A stretch of DNA of 64,000 nucleotides from an uncultured Prevotellaceae bacterium (lineage in GTDB: Bacteria > Bacteroidota > Bacteroidia > Bacteroidales > Bacteroidaceae). How positions within the stretch are numbered: position 1 is the stretch's first letter; every line of letters starts with the position of its first letter. Positions 25,770-34,379 of this stretch are shown here, one piece after another. Where the stretch lies: NCBI GenBank assembly GCA_946411565.1, contig CAMKEM010000001.1:1-64000 (forward strand), read 5' to 3'. The translations under genes and the position numbers were made by a program. The notes beneath the pieces were generated by a model. The model saw only the letters and a program-made list of their open reading frames with translations. It was not told the DNA's origin and did not search any database.

Positions 25770-26010
25770 AACGCAAAGGCGCAAAGACACAGAGATTTGA
25801 GTTTGACGAAAATTAATGCGATATTAATGTGGTATTAATGGGCATTACACGTTTTCGCTCCGCGAACCTACATTAATTATCACGAATGACACATTAATAT
25901 CACAATAATTTTTTCTGAACACAGAATGCACTAAAGAAACGAAAGTTTTCGTTTGTTCTGTGATTTCCGTGTTCAGAAATATCCTCTGCGTCTTAGCGCC
26001 TCTGCGTTTA
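25770..26010. repeat. Nested inverted repeats with 8-bp and 11-bp units (array F)
   Basis: The outer arms 25770-25796 and 25983-26010 carry about 8-bp units (CGCAAAGG, CGCAAAGA facing TCTGCGTC, TCTGCGTT). Inside, 25807-25850 and 25870-25905 carry 11-bp units with ATTAATG. A third inverted pair, 25912-25944 and 25946-25978, has TTCTGAACAC facing GTGTTCAGAA. There is no ORF. The region lies between the phosphatase gene and the rpsA terminator. Confidence 0.7.
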
Positions 26011-26021
26011 AAACAAACAGA

Positions 26022-26060
26022 CAAAAAATGCCGCTTACGGCAAGAACCATAAGCGGCATA
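26022..26060 (-). terminator. rpsA terminator
   Basis: The hairpin ATGCCGCTTA...TAAGCGGCAT (26028-26059) is followed by six T on the minus strand, 25 nt after the rpsA stop. Confidence 0.88.
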
Positions 26061-26084
26061 GCTTTATTTTATTTCAAAGGGAGA

Positions 26085-27860
26085 TTACTCGCCCTTCTCC
26101 ATCTTAGCCTTAAGAGCAGCAAGTGCGTCGAAGTCACCGAGAGACTGAGCAGCAGCAACGTTCTGGATGCTTGCAGCGTCCTCCTTCTTAGCAGCACGTG
26201 GCTTGCGAGCTGGCTTCTTCTCCTCCTCGCGCTCAGCCTCGAATGTACGAGAGTGAGAGAGGATGATACGCTTTGTGTCCTTAACGAACTCGATTACCTT
26301 GAACTCGAGCTCCTCACCAACCTGTGCGTCAGTACCGTCTTCCTTAACAAGGTGCTTTGGTGTAGCGAAGCCTTCACCACCCTCGTTGAGAAGGATAACT
26401 GAACCACGCTCCATCTTCTCAGCGATCTTACCTGTGTGAACAGAACCTGGTGTGTAGATTGACTCGTAAGTATCCCAAGGATTGTCCTCGAGCTGCTTGT
26501 GACCGAGAGAGAGACGACGATTCTCCTTGTCGATATCGAGAACGATAACATCGATAGGAGCACCAACCTGTGTGAACTCAGAAGGATGCTTTACCTTCTT
26601 TGTCCAAGAGAGGTCAGAGATATGGATAAGTCCGTCAACACCTTCCTCGAGCTCTACGAAGATACCGAAGTTAGTGAAGTTACGAACCTTAGCGTTGTGC
26701 TTAGAACCTACAGGATACTTCTTCTCGATAGCCTCCCATGGATCCTCCTTGAGCTGCTTGATACCGAGAGACATCTTACGCTCGTCGCGGTCGAGAGTGA
26801 GGATAACTGCCTCAACCTCGTCACCAACGTGAAGGAACTCCTGTGCTGAACGGAGGTGCTGGCTCCAAGACATCTCTGATACGTGGATCAGACCCTCTAC
26901 GCCAGGAGCAACCTCAACGAATGCACCGTAGTCAGCGATAACGACAACCTTACCCTTGATGTGGTCACCAACCTGGATGTTAGCGTCGAGAGCATCCCAT
27001 GGGTGTGGAGTGAGCTGCTTGAGACCGAGAGCGATACGCTTCTTGTCCTCATCGAAGTCGATGATAACAACGTTGATCTTGTCGTCGAGAGCAACAACCT
27101 CGCGTGGATCGCTTACGCGGCCCCAAGAGAGGTCTGTGATATGGATGAGTCCGTCAACACCGCCGAGGTCAACGAATACACCGTAAGATGTGATGTTCTT
27201 AACGGTACCCTCAAGTACCTGACCCTTCTCGAGCTTAGAGATGATATCCTTGCGCTGAGCCTCGAGCTCTGCCTCGATGAGTGCCTTGTGAGAAACAACA
27301 ACATTACGGAACTCCTGGTTGATCTTAACGATCTTGAACTCCATTGTCTTACCTACGAATACGTCGTAGTCGCGTATTGGGTGTACGTCGATCTGGCTGC
27401 CTGGAAGGAATGCCTCGATGCCGAATACGTCAACGATCATACCACCCTTAGTGCGGCACTTGATGTAACCCTGAACGATCTCCTCATTCTCAAGAGCAGC
27501 GTTAACGCGCTCCCAAGACTTGCTGAGGCGAGCCTTCTTGTGAGAAAGGATCAGCTGACCCTTCTTGTCTTCCTGATTCTCTACGTAAACCTCTACAACG
27601 TCACCGATCTTAAGATCTGGGTTGTAACGGAATTCGCTTGCTGCGATGATACCATCGCTCTTGTAACCGATGTTAACAATAACTTCCTTCTTGTCAACAG
27701 AAATTACTGTACCGTCGACTACCTGATGCTCAGACACCTTGTTAAGAGTTGAATCATAAGAGGCAGTCTGCTCCTCCTTTGATACGCTTGTGCTGCCACC
27801 ATTTTCGAACTCTTCCCAGTCGAAATCTGCAAGTGGCTGTACATTTTTAAAGTTTGACAT
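26085..27860 (-). CDS. rpsA: 30S ribosomal protein S1
   Basis: This mRNA-binding ribosomal protein promotes translation initiation. I start it at 27860 (MSNFKNVQPLADFDWEEF). The upstream 33 codons read through the promoter region and are not S1-like. The 591 residues contain six S1 OB domains, most clearly those with GTVKNITSYGVFVDLGGVDG, KGKVVVIADYGAFVEVAPG and AKVRNFTNFGIFVELEEGVD. The first 60 residues are an acidic extension and the last 70 a basic Ala/Lys/Glu tail (KKPARKPRAAKKEDAAS). The gene is monocistronic and divergent from a 5'-nucleotidase gene. Confidence 0.97.
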   Translation of the reverse strand: MSNFKNVQPLADFDWEEFENGGSTSVSKEEQTASYDSTLNKVSEHQVVDGTVISVDKKEVIVNIGYKSDGIIAASEFRYNPDLKIGDVVEVYVENQEDKKGQLILSHKKARLSKSWERVNAALENEEIVQGYIKCRTKGGMIVDVFGIEAFLPGSQIDVHPIRDYDVFVGKTMEFKIVKINQEFRNVVVSHKALIEAELEAQRKDIISKLEKGQVLEGTVKNITSYGVFVDLGGVDGLIHITDLSWGRVSDPREVVALDDKINVVIIDFDEDKKRIALGLKQLTPHPWDALDANIQVGDHIKGKVVVIADYGAFVEVAPGVEGLIHVSEMSWSQHLRSAQEFLHVGDEVEAVILTLDRDERKMSLGIKQLKEDPWEAIEKKYPVGSKHNAKVRNFTNFGIFVELEEGVDGLIHISDLSWTKKVKHPSEFTQVGAPIDVIVLDIDKENRRLSLGHKQLEDNPWDTYESIYTPGSVHTGKIAEKMERGSVILLNEGGEGFATPKHLVKEDGTDAQVGEELEFKVIEFVKDTKRIILSHSRTFEAEREEEKKPARKPRAAKKEDAASIQNVAAAQSLGDFDALAALKAKMEKGE

Positions 27861-27940
27861 GTTAATTAATAAAATAAATAATGTGAATAATAACGCAAAG
27901 CGGTTTCCTTTTACAGACCTGCCGAGCGCAAAATCGGGTG

Positions 27941-27971
27941 CAAAATTACAAAAAATCAATGAGATAACAAA
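27941..27971 (-). promoter_or_regulatory. rpsA promoter
   Basis: On the minus strand TTTG (27968-27971), a 19-bp spacer and TAATTTTG (27941-27948) lie about 80 bp before the start. Confidence 0.75.
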
Positions 27972-27987
27972 ATATCCGACGGAAAAA

Positions 27988-28018
27988 TTTGCTTATCCAA
28001 AGAAAAAAAGTAAATTTG
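27988..28018 (+). promoter_or_regulatory. Promoter of the 5'-nucleotidase gene
   Basis: TTTG (27988-27991), a 19-bp spacer and TAAATTTG (28011-28018) lie 24 bp before the start. The element is divergent from the rpsA promoter. Confidence 0.75.
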
Positions 28019-28042
28019 CACCAAGAAACTACACCAAACAGT

Positions 28043-29851
28043 ATGAAAAAGTTAACTATCCTATTCATTTCCCTCATTATGTCGGTATGCGCAACGTATG
28101 CTAAGAAGCCAAAGACCGTCACTCTGAAGTTCATTGAGACAACGGACGTACACGGAATGTTCTTCCCTGTCAACTATATGACGGGCAAGACCGTAAGCGG
28201 TTCTATGGCTCGCGTAAGTTCATACGTGAAGAGCCAGCGTGCCGCCAACAAAGATAATGTCATCCTTCTTGACAACGGCGATATCCTTCAGGGACAGCCT
28301 ACAAACTATTACTGGAACTTCATCGACACAAAGGACGAGAACATAGCCGCAAGCGTCATAAACTACCTGAAATATGATGCTCAGGCTTTCGGCAACCACG
28401 ATGTAGAGACAGGGCACAAATGCTACGACAAATGGGTGAGCGAACTGAAATGCCCTACCCTTGCAGCCAATATGGTTAATGCGGCTACAGGCCAGCCTTA
28501 CACCCAACCATACAAAATAATTGAGCGTGAGGGCGTAAAGATTGCCATTCTCGGTATGAACACGCCTGCTATCCCAAACTGGCTCAGCGAGGATCTATGG
28601 AGCGGCATACGCTTCGAGGAAATGGTATCATGCACTCGCAAATGGGTAAAGATACTCAAAGAGAAGGAGAAGCCAGACCTTATCATCGGACTTTTCCACT
28701 CTGGACTCAAGGGCGGCATAGAGACTGACGAATACGACGAGAATGCCACTCTCGCCATCGCACAGAGAATTCATGGTCTTGACGTTATCTTCTACGGTCA
28801 CGACCACAAATCTAACTGCGGATTCATACGCCAGTATGAGGAAAAGACCGACGAGTTCCCTTTCTATTTCATTACAAAGGACGGAAACGCATCATCGCCT
28901 TTCTCTCTCTCAAAAACCGACTCAGTACTTATCGTCAATCCTGGCAGTAATGCCTACAATGTAGGCGAGGCAACCATTACGCTGACCATGGAAGGCGGCA
29001 AGGTGGCAAGCAAGAAGATAACAGGTCAGCTTGTATCTATGAAGTCAATGCCTATCGACGAAGACTTCATGGACTATTTCGCTGAAGACCTCAACCACTT
29101 ACAGGCTTTCACCGCTGAGAAAATTGGCACTATCACTCCATCAATAAACATGAGCGATGCTTTCTTCGGCTCATCGGCATTCATCGACCTTGTTCTCAAC
29201 CTTCAGTTGAAGATAACAGGTGCCGATATTGCTTTCACGGCTCCGCAACTCATGAATGCCACCATCAATGCCGGTCCTGTGACTATGGCTGACATGTTCA
29301 ATCTCTACAAATACGAGAATAAACTCTACGTTCTCAAGATGACAGGTGCAGAGATTAAGAACTATCTCGAAATGAGCTACGCCCTCTGGACTAACCAGAT
29401 GAAGTCGAGCGACGACCATATCCTGCTCTTCGACGACAAGGACAACGAGCGCACCAACGGACTGAAGAATTTCTTCTTCAACTTCGATTCTGCTGCTGGT
29501 ATCGACTATACCGTAGATGTCACGAAGCCTGAAGGCCAGAAAATCACCATCCTCAAGATGAGCAACGGTCAGCCTTTCGATTCAAACAACTGGTATAAGG
29601 TTGCTGTCAACTCATACAGAGGCAACGGCGGTGGCGAACTTCTTACCAAAGGTGCAGGAATTGCTAAGGATGAAATCCCTTCAAGAATCATCTATCGCTC
29701 AGAACTCGACCAGCGCCACTATCTCACAGAGGAAATCCGCAAGCAAGGCTCCATGAATCCAAAGCCTAACAACAACTGGCGATTCATTCCAGAAGATCTC
29801 GTAGCCCCTGCAATACAAAGAGACCGCGAACTGCTGTTCAATAAGAAATAA
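28043..29851 (+). CDS. Exported 5'-nucleotidase/metallophosphatase
   Basis: This 602-aa periplasmic or surface hydrolase belongs to the UshA/5'-nucleotidase family and releases phosphate from nucleotides or related substrates. The signal peptide is residues 1-20 (MSVCATYAK), with the start chosen at 28043 because MKKLTILFIS is a normal signal. The metal-site motifs are TTDVHG, LLDNGDILQG, GNHDVE, GLFHSG and YGHDHKSN. The C-terminal domain (residues 330-560) has the nucleotide-binding fold with NNWYKVAVNSYRGNGGGEL. It is monocistronic. Confidence 0.93.
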   Translation: MKKLTILFISLIMSVCATYAKKPKTVTLKFIETTDVHGMFFPVNYMTGKTVSGSMARVSSYVKSQRAANKDNVILLDNGDILQGQPTNYYWNFIDTKDENIAASVINYLKYDAQAFGNHDVETGHKCYDKWVSELKCPTLAANMVNAATGQPYTQPYKIIEREGVKIAILGMNTPAIPNWLSEDLWSGIRFEEMVSCTRKWVKILKEKEKPDLIIGLFHSGLKGGIETDEYDENATLAIAQRIHGLDVIFYGHDHKSNCGFIRQYEEKTDEFPFYFITKDGNASSPFSLSKTDSVLIVNPGSNAYNVGEATITLTMEGGKVASKKITGQLVSMKSMPIDEDFMDYFAEDLNHLQAFTAEKIGTITPSINMSDAFFGSSAFIDLVLNLQLKITGADIAFTAPQLMNATINAGPVTMADMFNLYKYENKLYVLKMTGAEIKNYLEMSYALWTNQMKSSDDHILLFDDKDNERTNGLKNFFFNFDSAAGIDYTVDVTKPEGQKITILKMSNGQPFDSNNWYKVAVNSYRGNGGGELLTKGAGIAKDEIPSRIIYRSELDQRHYLTEEIRKQGSMNPKPNNNWRFIPEDLVAPAIQRDRELLFNKK

Positions 29852-29874
29852 ACGAAAAAACGCGAAAATAAAGG

Positions 29875-29990
29875 GAAACGGATTTATCTGAATTATCTGA
29901 AAGCTGGCACACTAAGAGCGTGATTAGCAAAAAATCAGATTAATCAGATACATCCGTTTCGTTTTTTCTGAACACGAAAAGCACAAACGA
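29875..29990. repeat. Inverted repeat with about 9-bp units
   Basis: GAAACGGATTTATCTGAATT...(29875-29901) pairs with TCAGATTAATCAGATACATC...(29936-29962), 23 of 26 positions. A tandem of CACGAAAAG, CACAAACGA and CACGAAAAG at 9-bp spacing follows near 29976. There is no gene. Confidence 0.65.
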
Positions 29991-30034
29991 CACGAAAAGG
30001 GAAACGCTATGTGTTTCCACGTCTCTGCATCCCC

Positions 30035-30260
30035 CACAAAATGACACGTAGAAAAGCCTTGAAAAGGCGACATAACATAGGCGTGGGTGCAACCCACGTG
30101 TCATTAGCCATCATCCCCCATGAGAGCCATAGGTGCGATATAATTTCATATCATGCCAGAAATATGGAATTATGCCGCCCTTACAGGGCTGATAAACTAC
30201 TATTACTCAATATGGTAGCGCTACCGCACTACCATATTATATGCCATCCCTTCAGGACTT
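30035..30260. repeat. Composite array of small GC-rich palindromes, 1
   Basis: Successive mini-palindromes are separated by 10-30 bp: GCCTTGAAAAGGC, CGTGGGTGCAACCCACG, GCCCTTACAGGGC, ATATGGTAGCGCTACC and CATCCCTTCAGGAC. No ORF is convincing. The region lies between convergent genes (5'-nucleotidase and the outer-membrane barrel). It resembles a second array at 31160-31375. Confidence 0.65.
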
Positions 30261-30324
30261 TTTTTGCTCGAATAGCGGACTGAACGTCGAAGAGGTCGGC
30301 CTTACGGAACTCTACTACCTTATC

Positions 30325-30993
30325 TTAGAACTTATACCCAGCCGTCAATGAGAAAGACAGGAACATTCCGTCACCATACTCACAAACATTACTTAAACTG
30401 CAAGCGCAACGAGCATCGAATACGAAATTCTTGATCTCGTAAGAAACACCAACAGGCACAGAAACGAAGAGGGACTTATAAAGTTCCTTTACCTTAACAC
30501 CATAACACTCACTCTTGCCACCAACCTTTGCAGTTGAGAGAATATTGAATGCAAGACCACCCTTTACTGCAAAACCTGGAAATATGTAATAGTTGACTGT
30601 AGCAGGAATATTGAAATAATAATTGCTGGCATTGTCCATATCTGGATTATAATAACTAGAATAATAATCAGAATAAGAACCAGAATAAGAATAATTGTAA
30701 TAACTATAATTCCTGCAATAGGCATAAAGAGCTATATCATCATCATCGACGTTGTAACCTGTATAGTTAAGACCAAGAGCTATGCCGAGCCTATCGTTCA
30801 ACATATACATCGCCTCTACGCCAGCAGTAAGACCGAAAGCAGCATCTACCGGCTCATTACGATCATCAACAATACCTGTGGTATAAGTGACACCCACATT
30901 AGGTTGCCATGTGAGTGAACCTGCCTCTGCCTGTGCAGAAGCCGAAATCGTCATAGCAACAGCCAAAACAAATACAAAAAATCTTTTTATCAT
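30325..30993 (-). CDS. Outer-membrane beta-barrel protein
   Basis: This 222-aa protein has a signal peptide (residues 1-21, ISASAQA). Alternating hydrophobic strands follow (GVTYTTGIVDDR, LGIALGLNYTGYNV, VKGGLAFNILS, LTAGYKF), and the chain ends in Phe, the usual signature for outer-membrane barrel insertion. It is about an eight-stranded barrel of the OmpA/PorT-like type. A Tyr/Ser-rich insertion (YCRNYSYYNYSYSGSYSDYY) near residue 95 probably forms an exposed loop. It is monocistronic. The function is unknown. Confidence 0.82.
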   Translation of the reverse strand: MIKRFFVFVLAVAMTISASAQAEAGSLTWQPNVGVTYTTGIVDDRNEPVDAAFGLTAGVEAMYMLNDRLGIALGLNYTGYNVDDDDIALYAYCRNYSYYNYSYSGSYSDYYSSYYNPDMDNASNYYFNIPATVNYYIFPGFAVKGGLAFNILSTAKVGGKSECYGVKVKELYKSLFVSVPVGVSYEIKNFVFDARCACSLSNVCEYGDGMFLSFSLTAGYKF

Positions 30994-31159
30994 ATCCTAA
31001 AAAAAAAATTGAATCCTACTCTATCATAGATTTTCGGATGCCTCTTAATTTCGGGCACAAAATTACATATTTTTATCCAAACAGCAAAAAAATCAGATCA
31101 AAAACAATAATTAACGCGAGTTTTATGAAATAAAAGGGAAACGGAAGTATATGATTATC

Positions 31160-31375
31160 TACAATCATCCGATAGCGCCCCGAAGGGGCAAAAGCACATA
31201 GCCTAGGGCGTCGCCCTAGGTACATGGGACATAGTTATTTCGCCCTGTAAGGGCAAAAGCATTTATTTATATTAGAGCTTTTGCCCCTACAGGGCGAACG
31301 CATCCTATTGGGCATAATACCACAGGGCGTTGCCCTGGGCTATGAGCTTTTGGCCTTTCAGGCCGTCCCCCCCCC
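31160..31375. repeat. Composite array of small GC-rich palindromes, 2
   Basis: Consecutive palindromes include GCCCCGAAGGGGC, CCTAGGGCGTCGCCCTAGG, CGCCCTGTAAGGGC, GCCCCTACAGGGCG, CAGGGCGTTGCCCTG and GCCTTTCAGGC. The motif pair GCTTTTGCCCCTACAGGGCG and CGCCCTGTAAGGGCAAAAGC at the centre is inverted. A 10-C run near 31370 follows. There is no gene. Confidence 0.7.
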
Positions 31376-31404
31376 AAAAAAAATCCTCCTATCTTCCTCG
31401 GGGG

Positions 31405-31520
31405 TAAATACCATTTAATTACCATTATAATACCATTAAGATACCATTAAAATACCATAGTTAATGGTAATATAATGGTATTATAATGGTAATATAATGG
31501 TATTATAATGGTATTATCAT
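31405..31520. repeat. 11-bp-period inverted array E
   Basis: Left units (AATTACCATTA, TAATACCATTA, AGATACCATTA, AAATACCATAG) and right units (TTAATGGTAAT, ATAATGGTATT, ATAATGGTAAT, ATAATGGTATT, ATAATGGTATT) are all 11 bp long and face each other across 31462. The array could form a near-perfect cruciform. Confidence 0.88.
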
Positions 31521-31569
31521 CGACGGAAAAGCGTTTTATCAGCAAAGAATGTCTTTTGTAGATACACAA

Positions 31570-31645
31570 TAAAAAAGAACCAAACTCGATGAAAGTCCGC
31601 TTGTGAACAAGAGTCACATAGGACCTTCATCGAGTTTGGTTCTTT
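31570..31645 (-). terminator. mltG terminator
   Basis: A 23-bp stem (31576-31598 with 31621-31643; AGAACCAAACTCGATGAA...) has one mismatch, a 22-nt loop and a T-run on the minus strand. It lies 30 nt after the mltG stop. Confidence 0.85.
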
Positions 31646-31674
31646 TCTTCTTCGGAGATAAAGTTCTCCTTCTA

Positions 31675-32697
31675 TTACTTCACGCCCCTTGCATCAAGAG
31701 CAGCAGAATACTTTGCAGCGTTGGCAAGGTGCTCTGGATAGGTCTTGGCGAAATTATGAGTGCCTGAGAAATCCTCCTTGGCACACATATAGAGATAATC
31801 GTGATGAACGAGATTGAGCACAGCATCGATACCCGCAACGCTTGGAATACGGATAGGCCCAGGAGGAAGTCCCTCATTACGATAGGTGTTGTATGGACTT
31901 TCAACGCTCAGGAGCTTGGTGTAGATACGACGAAGTTCAAACTGCTGAAGAGCGAACTTGATAGTTGGATCTGCCTGCAATGGCATGTGCTGCTTCAGAC
32001 GGTTGTAGTACATACCCGCAATCATTGGTTTCTCTGCATTATTAGCAGTCTCCTCGTCGATAATGCTCGCAAGGGTTATTACCTCTACAGGATTGAGCTG
32101 AAGCTTATCAGCCTTTGCCTTACGCTCGCTATTCCAGAAACGGTCACTCTCCTTCTTCATACGATCGAGGAACTTATCCACAGGAGTGTCCCAATACACC
32201 TCGTATGTGTTTGGCACGAACATAGCCACGATTTTGGCTGTATCAAGACCGTATTTCTCGCAGACAGCCTCATCATTAACAGCATTGAGGAAATCACTAT
32301 CGCTGAACATCATCATTCTTCCCAGTTCCTGCGCAAGACGAGCCTTGGTACGAACACTTGGCATAACGAGTTTAAGAGGCTCCTGATGCCCATTACGAAG
32401 GTTACGGAAGAACTGCAAGGCGCTCATGCCATCGTTGAGGAGATAGCGACCTGTACGGATCTTATCCACATACCCCATGTGACGAGCAAGGGTACGGACA
32501 GCACACACACCAGTTGGAGTGGCAATCTCTGAGAGCTTCACACTAACAGAATCCATATCGTCGTCATCGTCAATGAAGAGATATGAGGTGCCTTCGTTCT
32601 TTGCTATGCCTGCAAAGAGGAAGTAGCACACAATGCCAATTACAATGACCAAGCATCCGATGGCAGATGCGAGGTAGCTTGTTTTTATCTTTTTCAT
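31675..32697 (-). CDS. mltG: Endolytic transglycosylase MltG (YceG-like)
   Basis: This 340-aa inner-membrane protein cuts nascent peptidoglycan strands and so sets glycan length. A single N-terminal TM (residues 10-30, SAIGCLVIVIGIVCYFLFAG) is followed by a LysM-like segment (MSALQFFRNLRNGHQEP). The YceG catalytic domain has the catalytic Glu in ASIIDEETAN near residue 215 and the family motifs ADPTIKFAL, SPYNTYRNEGLPPGPI and NFAKTYPEH. It is followed by a strong terminator, and nudC lies 147 bp upstream on the same strand. Confidence 0.95.
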   Translation of the reverse strand: MKKIKTSYLASAIGCLVIVIGIVCYFLFAGIAKNEGTSYLFIDDDDDMDSVSVKLSEIATPTGVCAVRTLARHMGYVDKIRTGRYLLNDGMSALQFFRNLRNGHQEPLKLVMPSVRTKARLAQELGRMMMFSDSDFLNAVNDEAVCEKYGLDTAKIVAMFVPNTYEVYWDTPVDKFLDRMKKESDRFWNSERKAKADKLQLNPVEVITLASIIDEETANNAEKPMIAGMYYNRLKQHMPLQADPTIKFALQQFELRRIYTKLLSVESPYNTYRNEGLPPGPIRIPSVAGIDAVLNLVHHDYLYMCAKEDFSGTHNFAKTYPEHLANAAKYSAALDARGVK

Positions 32698-32843
32698 ATT
32701 CTTTTTCTGAAGTTTCGCAAGCTCTTCTTCAGAGGTTATAAGGTTTGAGGTTGTAATGGTTATAAGGTCAATTTCCTCAAAAACATTCCGACCAAGGAGC
32801 CTAAAAACCGTAAACCGTCAACTTGAGCTTTACGAAAGTTGAA

Positions 32844-33611
32844 TTATTTTATCCAATCATCTATCAACATTCGGGCAATGGAGAGTTTTTCTGGAATCTC
32901 TGGAAGATTATCACGACGGAACCAACCGCCCTTTGTTATTTCCTCTTCCAGAATCTTTATCTCACCAGATACATAGTCAGCAGTAAAGCCTACCATGAGT
33001 CCGCAAGGGTAAGGCCAAGGCTGAGAGCCGAAATAACGCACGTTGGTTATCTTCAAGCCTACCTCCTCTGCCACCTCACGATGCACAGCCTCTTCCAAGG
33101 TCTCGCCTGTCTCTACGAAACCAGCCACCAATCCATAGTGCTTACTGCGGAAATTCTTAGCACGAACAAGAAGCACCTCGTCTTCTCCTTTATGTATAAG
33201 GACTATAACGGCGGTAGCAAGCTGTGGCCAGACCTCTTTTCCGCAACCTGTACAACGCTTTGAGATGTCGGTCTCTAATTTCATCGGCGCACCACAAACA
33301 CCACAGAACTTGGTGTTCATATCCCAATAAAGGATTTCGTGGCACTTGCCAGCCTTCAGGTAAAGGTCGTGAGAGAGCTTATAGTAAGACTGACGCAAAG
33401 GGCACATCTCAAAACCTTCGAGCGAGGTAACGGGATTGTCAACCCTTACAGTCTTTACAAGCGTACCATCATCCATAGGAGTGATGTTATGCACAGTATT
33501 CCATGCCTTCAAGGCAACAGGCGGCTCTTCCCCCATAGGAATAGTGAACTGCTCCTCACCAGTCTTCTGAAGCAGAAGATCATCTTGACAGAAAATAAAC
33601 CAAAGTTTCAT
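32844..33611 (-). CDS. nudC: NAD(+) diphosphatase / RNA decapping hydrolase NudC
   Basis: This 255-aa Nudix enzyme splits NAD(H) to NMN and AMP and removes NAD caps from RNA. A zinc ribbon is visible (CGVCGAPMK ... CTGCGKEVWP). The Nudix box GFVETGETLEEAVHREVAEEVG lies near residue 165 (key residues G-x5-E-x7-REVAEEVG). SQPWPYPCGLMVGF, the signature of the NudC subgroup, comes next. The -7 element TAACTTTG near 33710 precedes it. Confidence 0.94.
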   Translation of the reverse strand: MKLWFIFCQDDLLLQKTGEEQFTIPMGEEPPVALKAWNTVHNITPMDDGTLVKTVRVDNPVTSLEGFEMCPLRQSYYKLSHDLYLKAGKCHEILYWDMNTKFCGVCGAPMKLETDISKRCTGCGKEVWPQLATAVIVLIHKGEDEVLLVRAKNFRSKHYGLVAGFVETGETLEEAVHREVAEEVGLKITNVRYFGSQPWPYPCGLMVGFTADYVSGEIKILEEEITKGGWFRRDNLPEIPEKLSIARMLIDDWIK

Positions 33612-33729
33612 ACACTATAATTTTTGGTGATGGGTGAAAGGTGATGGGTGGCGGTGTATAGTTTTAATCGCTACTAACCGCCAACACCTGTCAGCCATTT
33701 CCGAGTGCAAAGTTACAACAATAAATTAA

Positions 33730-34064
33730 TAAAGACAAATTTTTTAACATGAAAACTCTTTTCATTCCGTAAGTTTACACTATTTTTTATAGACAGAAAA
33801 CGGCTATCAAGAGAGATAGAATTAGATAAATTTCATAGGCAAAAATTGAGTAATGAAAAGCCTTGAAGAAGTAATGATTTTCCATGACATTTCGCAAGAA
33901 TATTTTTCACAAAAATCGCATTAAAAACACACCGATACAATGCCAATAAAAAGTAGAGATAAGACCACGTTTTTTCAGTACAAAAAACGAGGAAAAACTT
34001 ATAGATTTTAATGCTGAGGAAAAGTAAGATTAAGTGACGTAAAAAAGGAGCAAAAGGTATATAA
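33730..34064. other. AT-rich intergenic stretch without recognised features
   Basis: The sequence is AT-rich with only poor ORFs. A 78-aa minus-strand frame (33833-34069) has the composition of translated non-coding AT-rich DNA. I see no repeat or hairpin of note. Confidence 0.5.
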
Positions 34065-34154
34065 AACAAGAAACGTCCTCACTTCACAGTGCGAACGTTC
34101 CAATCTCAATAGGTATTAGCTTCTTTAAGGTAAAAAGATTGTATTCAGGATAAC
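34065..34154 (-). ncRNA. Candidate small RNA (orphan transcription unit)
   Basis: A perfect promoter (34160-34191) starts a minus-strand transcript near 34154. About 55 nt later a hairpin (AACGTTCGCACT-GTGA-AGTGAGGACGTT, 34072-34099) is followed by the T-rich TTCTTGTTTTATAT. No ORF lies inside. The size of about 90 nt fits an sRNA. Expression is inferred. Confidence 0.5.
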
Positions 34155-34159
34155 GATTG

Positions 34160-34191
34160 CAAAGTTAATGGTTTTTTATGTACTTTGCAAA
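34160..34191 (-). promoter_or_regulatory. Promoter of the candidate sRNA
   Basis: On the minus strand TTTG (34188-34191), a 20-bp spacer and TAACTTTG (34160-34167) match the consensus exactly. No protein gene begins within 300 bp downstream. Confidence 0.75.
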
Positions 34192-34379
34192 TTTTTTATG
34201 ACTTTTTTTTAAGAAAAATCAATATTTTTACAGAAATGCACCACTTTTGGTCGATTTTTCCGTTATTCTTTACAAATCCAAACTATTATTTGCGTTTTTG
34301 TGTAGCACTTTTTAGAATTTACAAAATCGCATCATTCAATGCGCAATTACGCATTAGTAGCATTTTTGTAAATGAAACA

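Noticed and set aside
26883..27752. 289-codon open frame on the + strand
   Set aside because: It is exactly antisense to rpsA. The low-complexity Leu/Val/Asp composition mirrors S1-domain codons, and there is no promoter or start context.
27861..27959. Longer rpsA start at 27959
   Set aside because: The extra 33 residues cross the promoter TAATTTTG and do not resemble S1. The ATG at 27860 gives the family N-terminus.
31405..31520. CRISPR array
   Set aside because: Units are 11 bp without unique spacers, change orientation at the centre, and no cas genes are near.
31801..32532. 243-codon open frame on the + strand
   Set aside because: It is antisense to mltG, which is clearly real by family motifs.
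33833..34069. 78-codon hydrophobic frame on the - strand
   Set aside because: Phe/Leu-rich composition is expected from AT-rich non-coding DNA. There is no start context and no terminator behind it.
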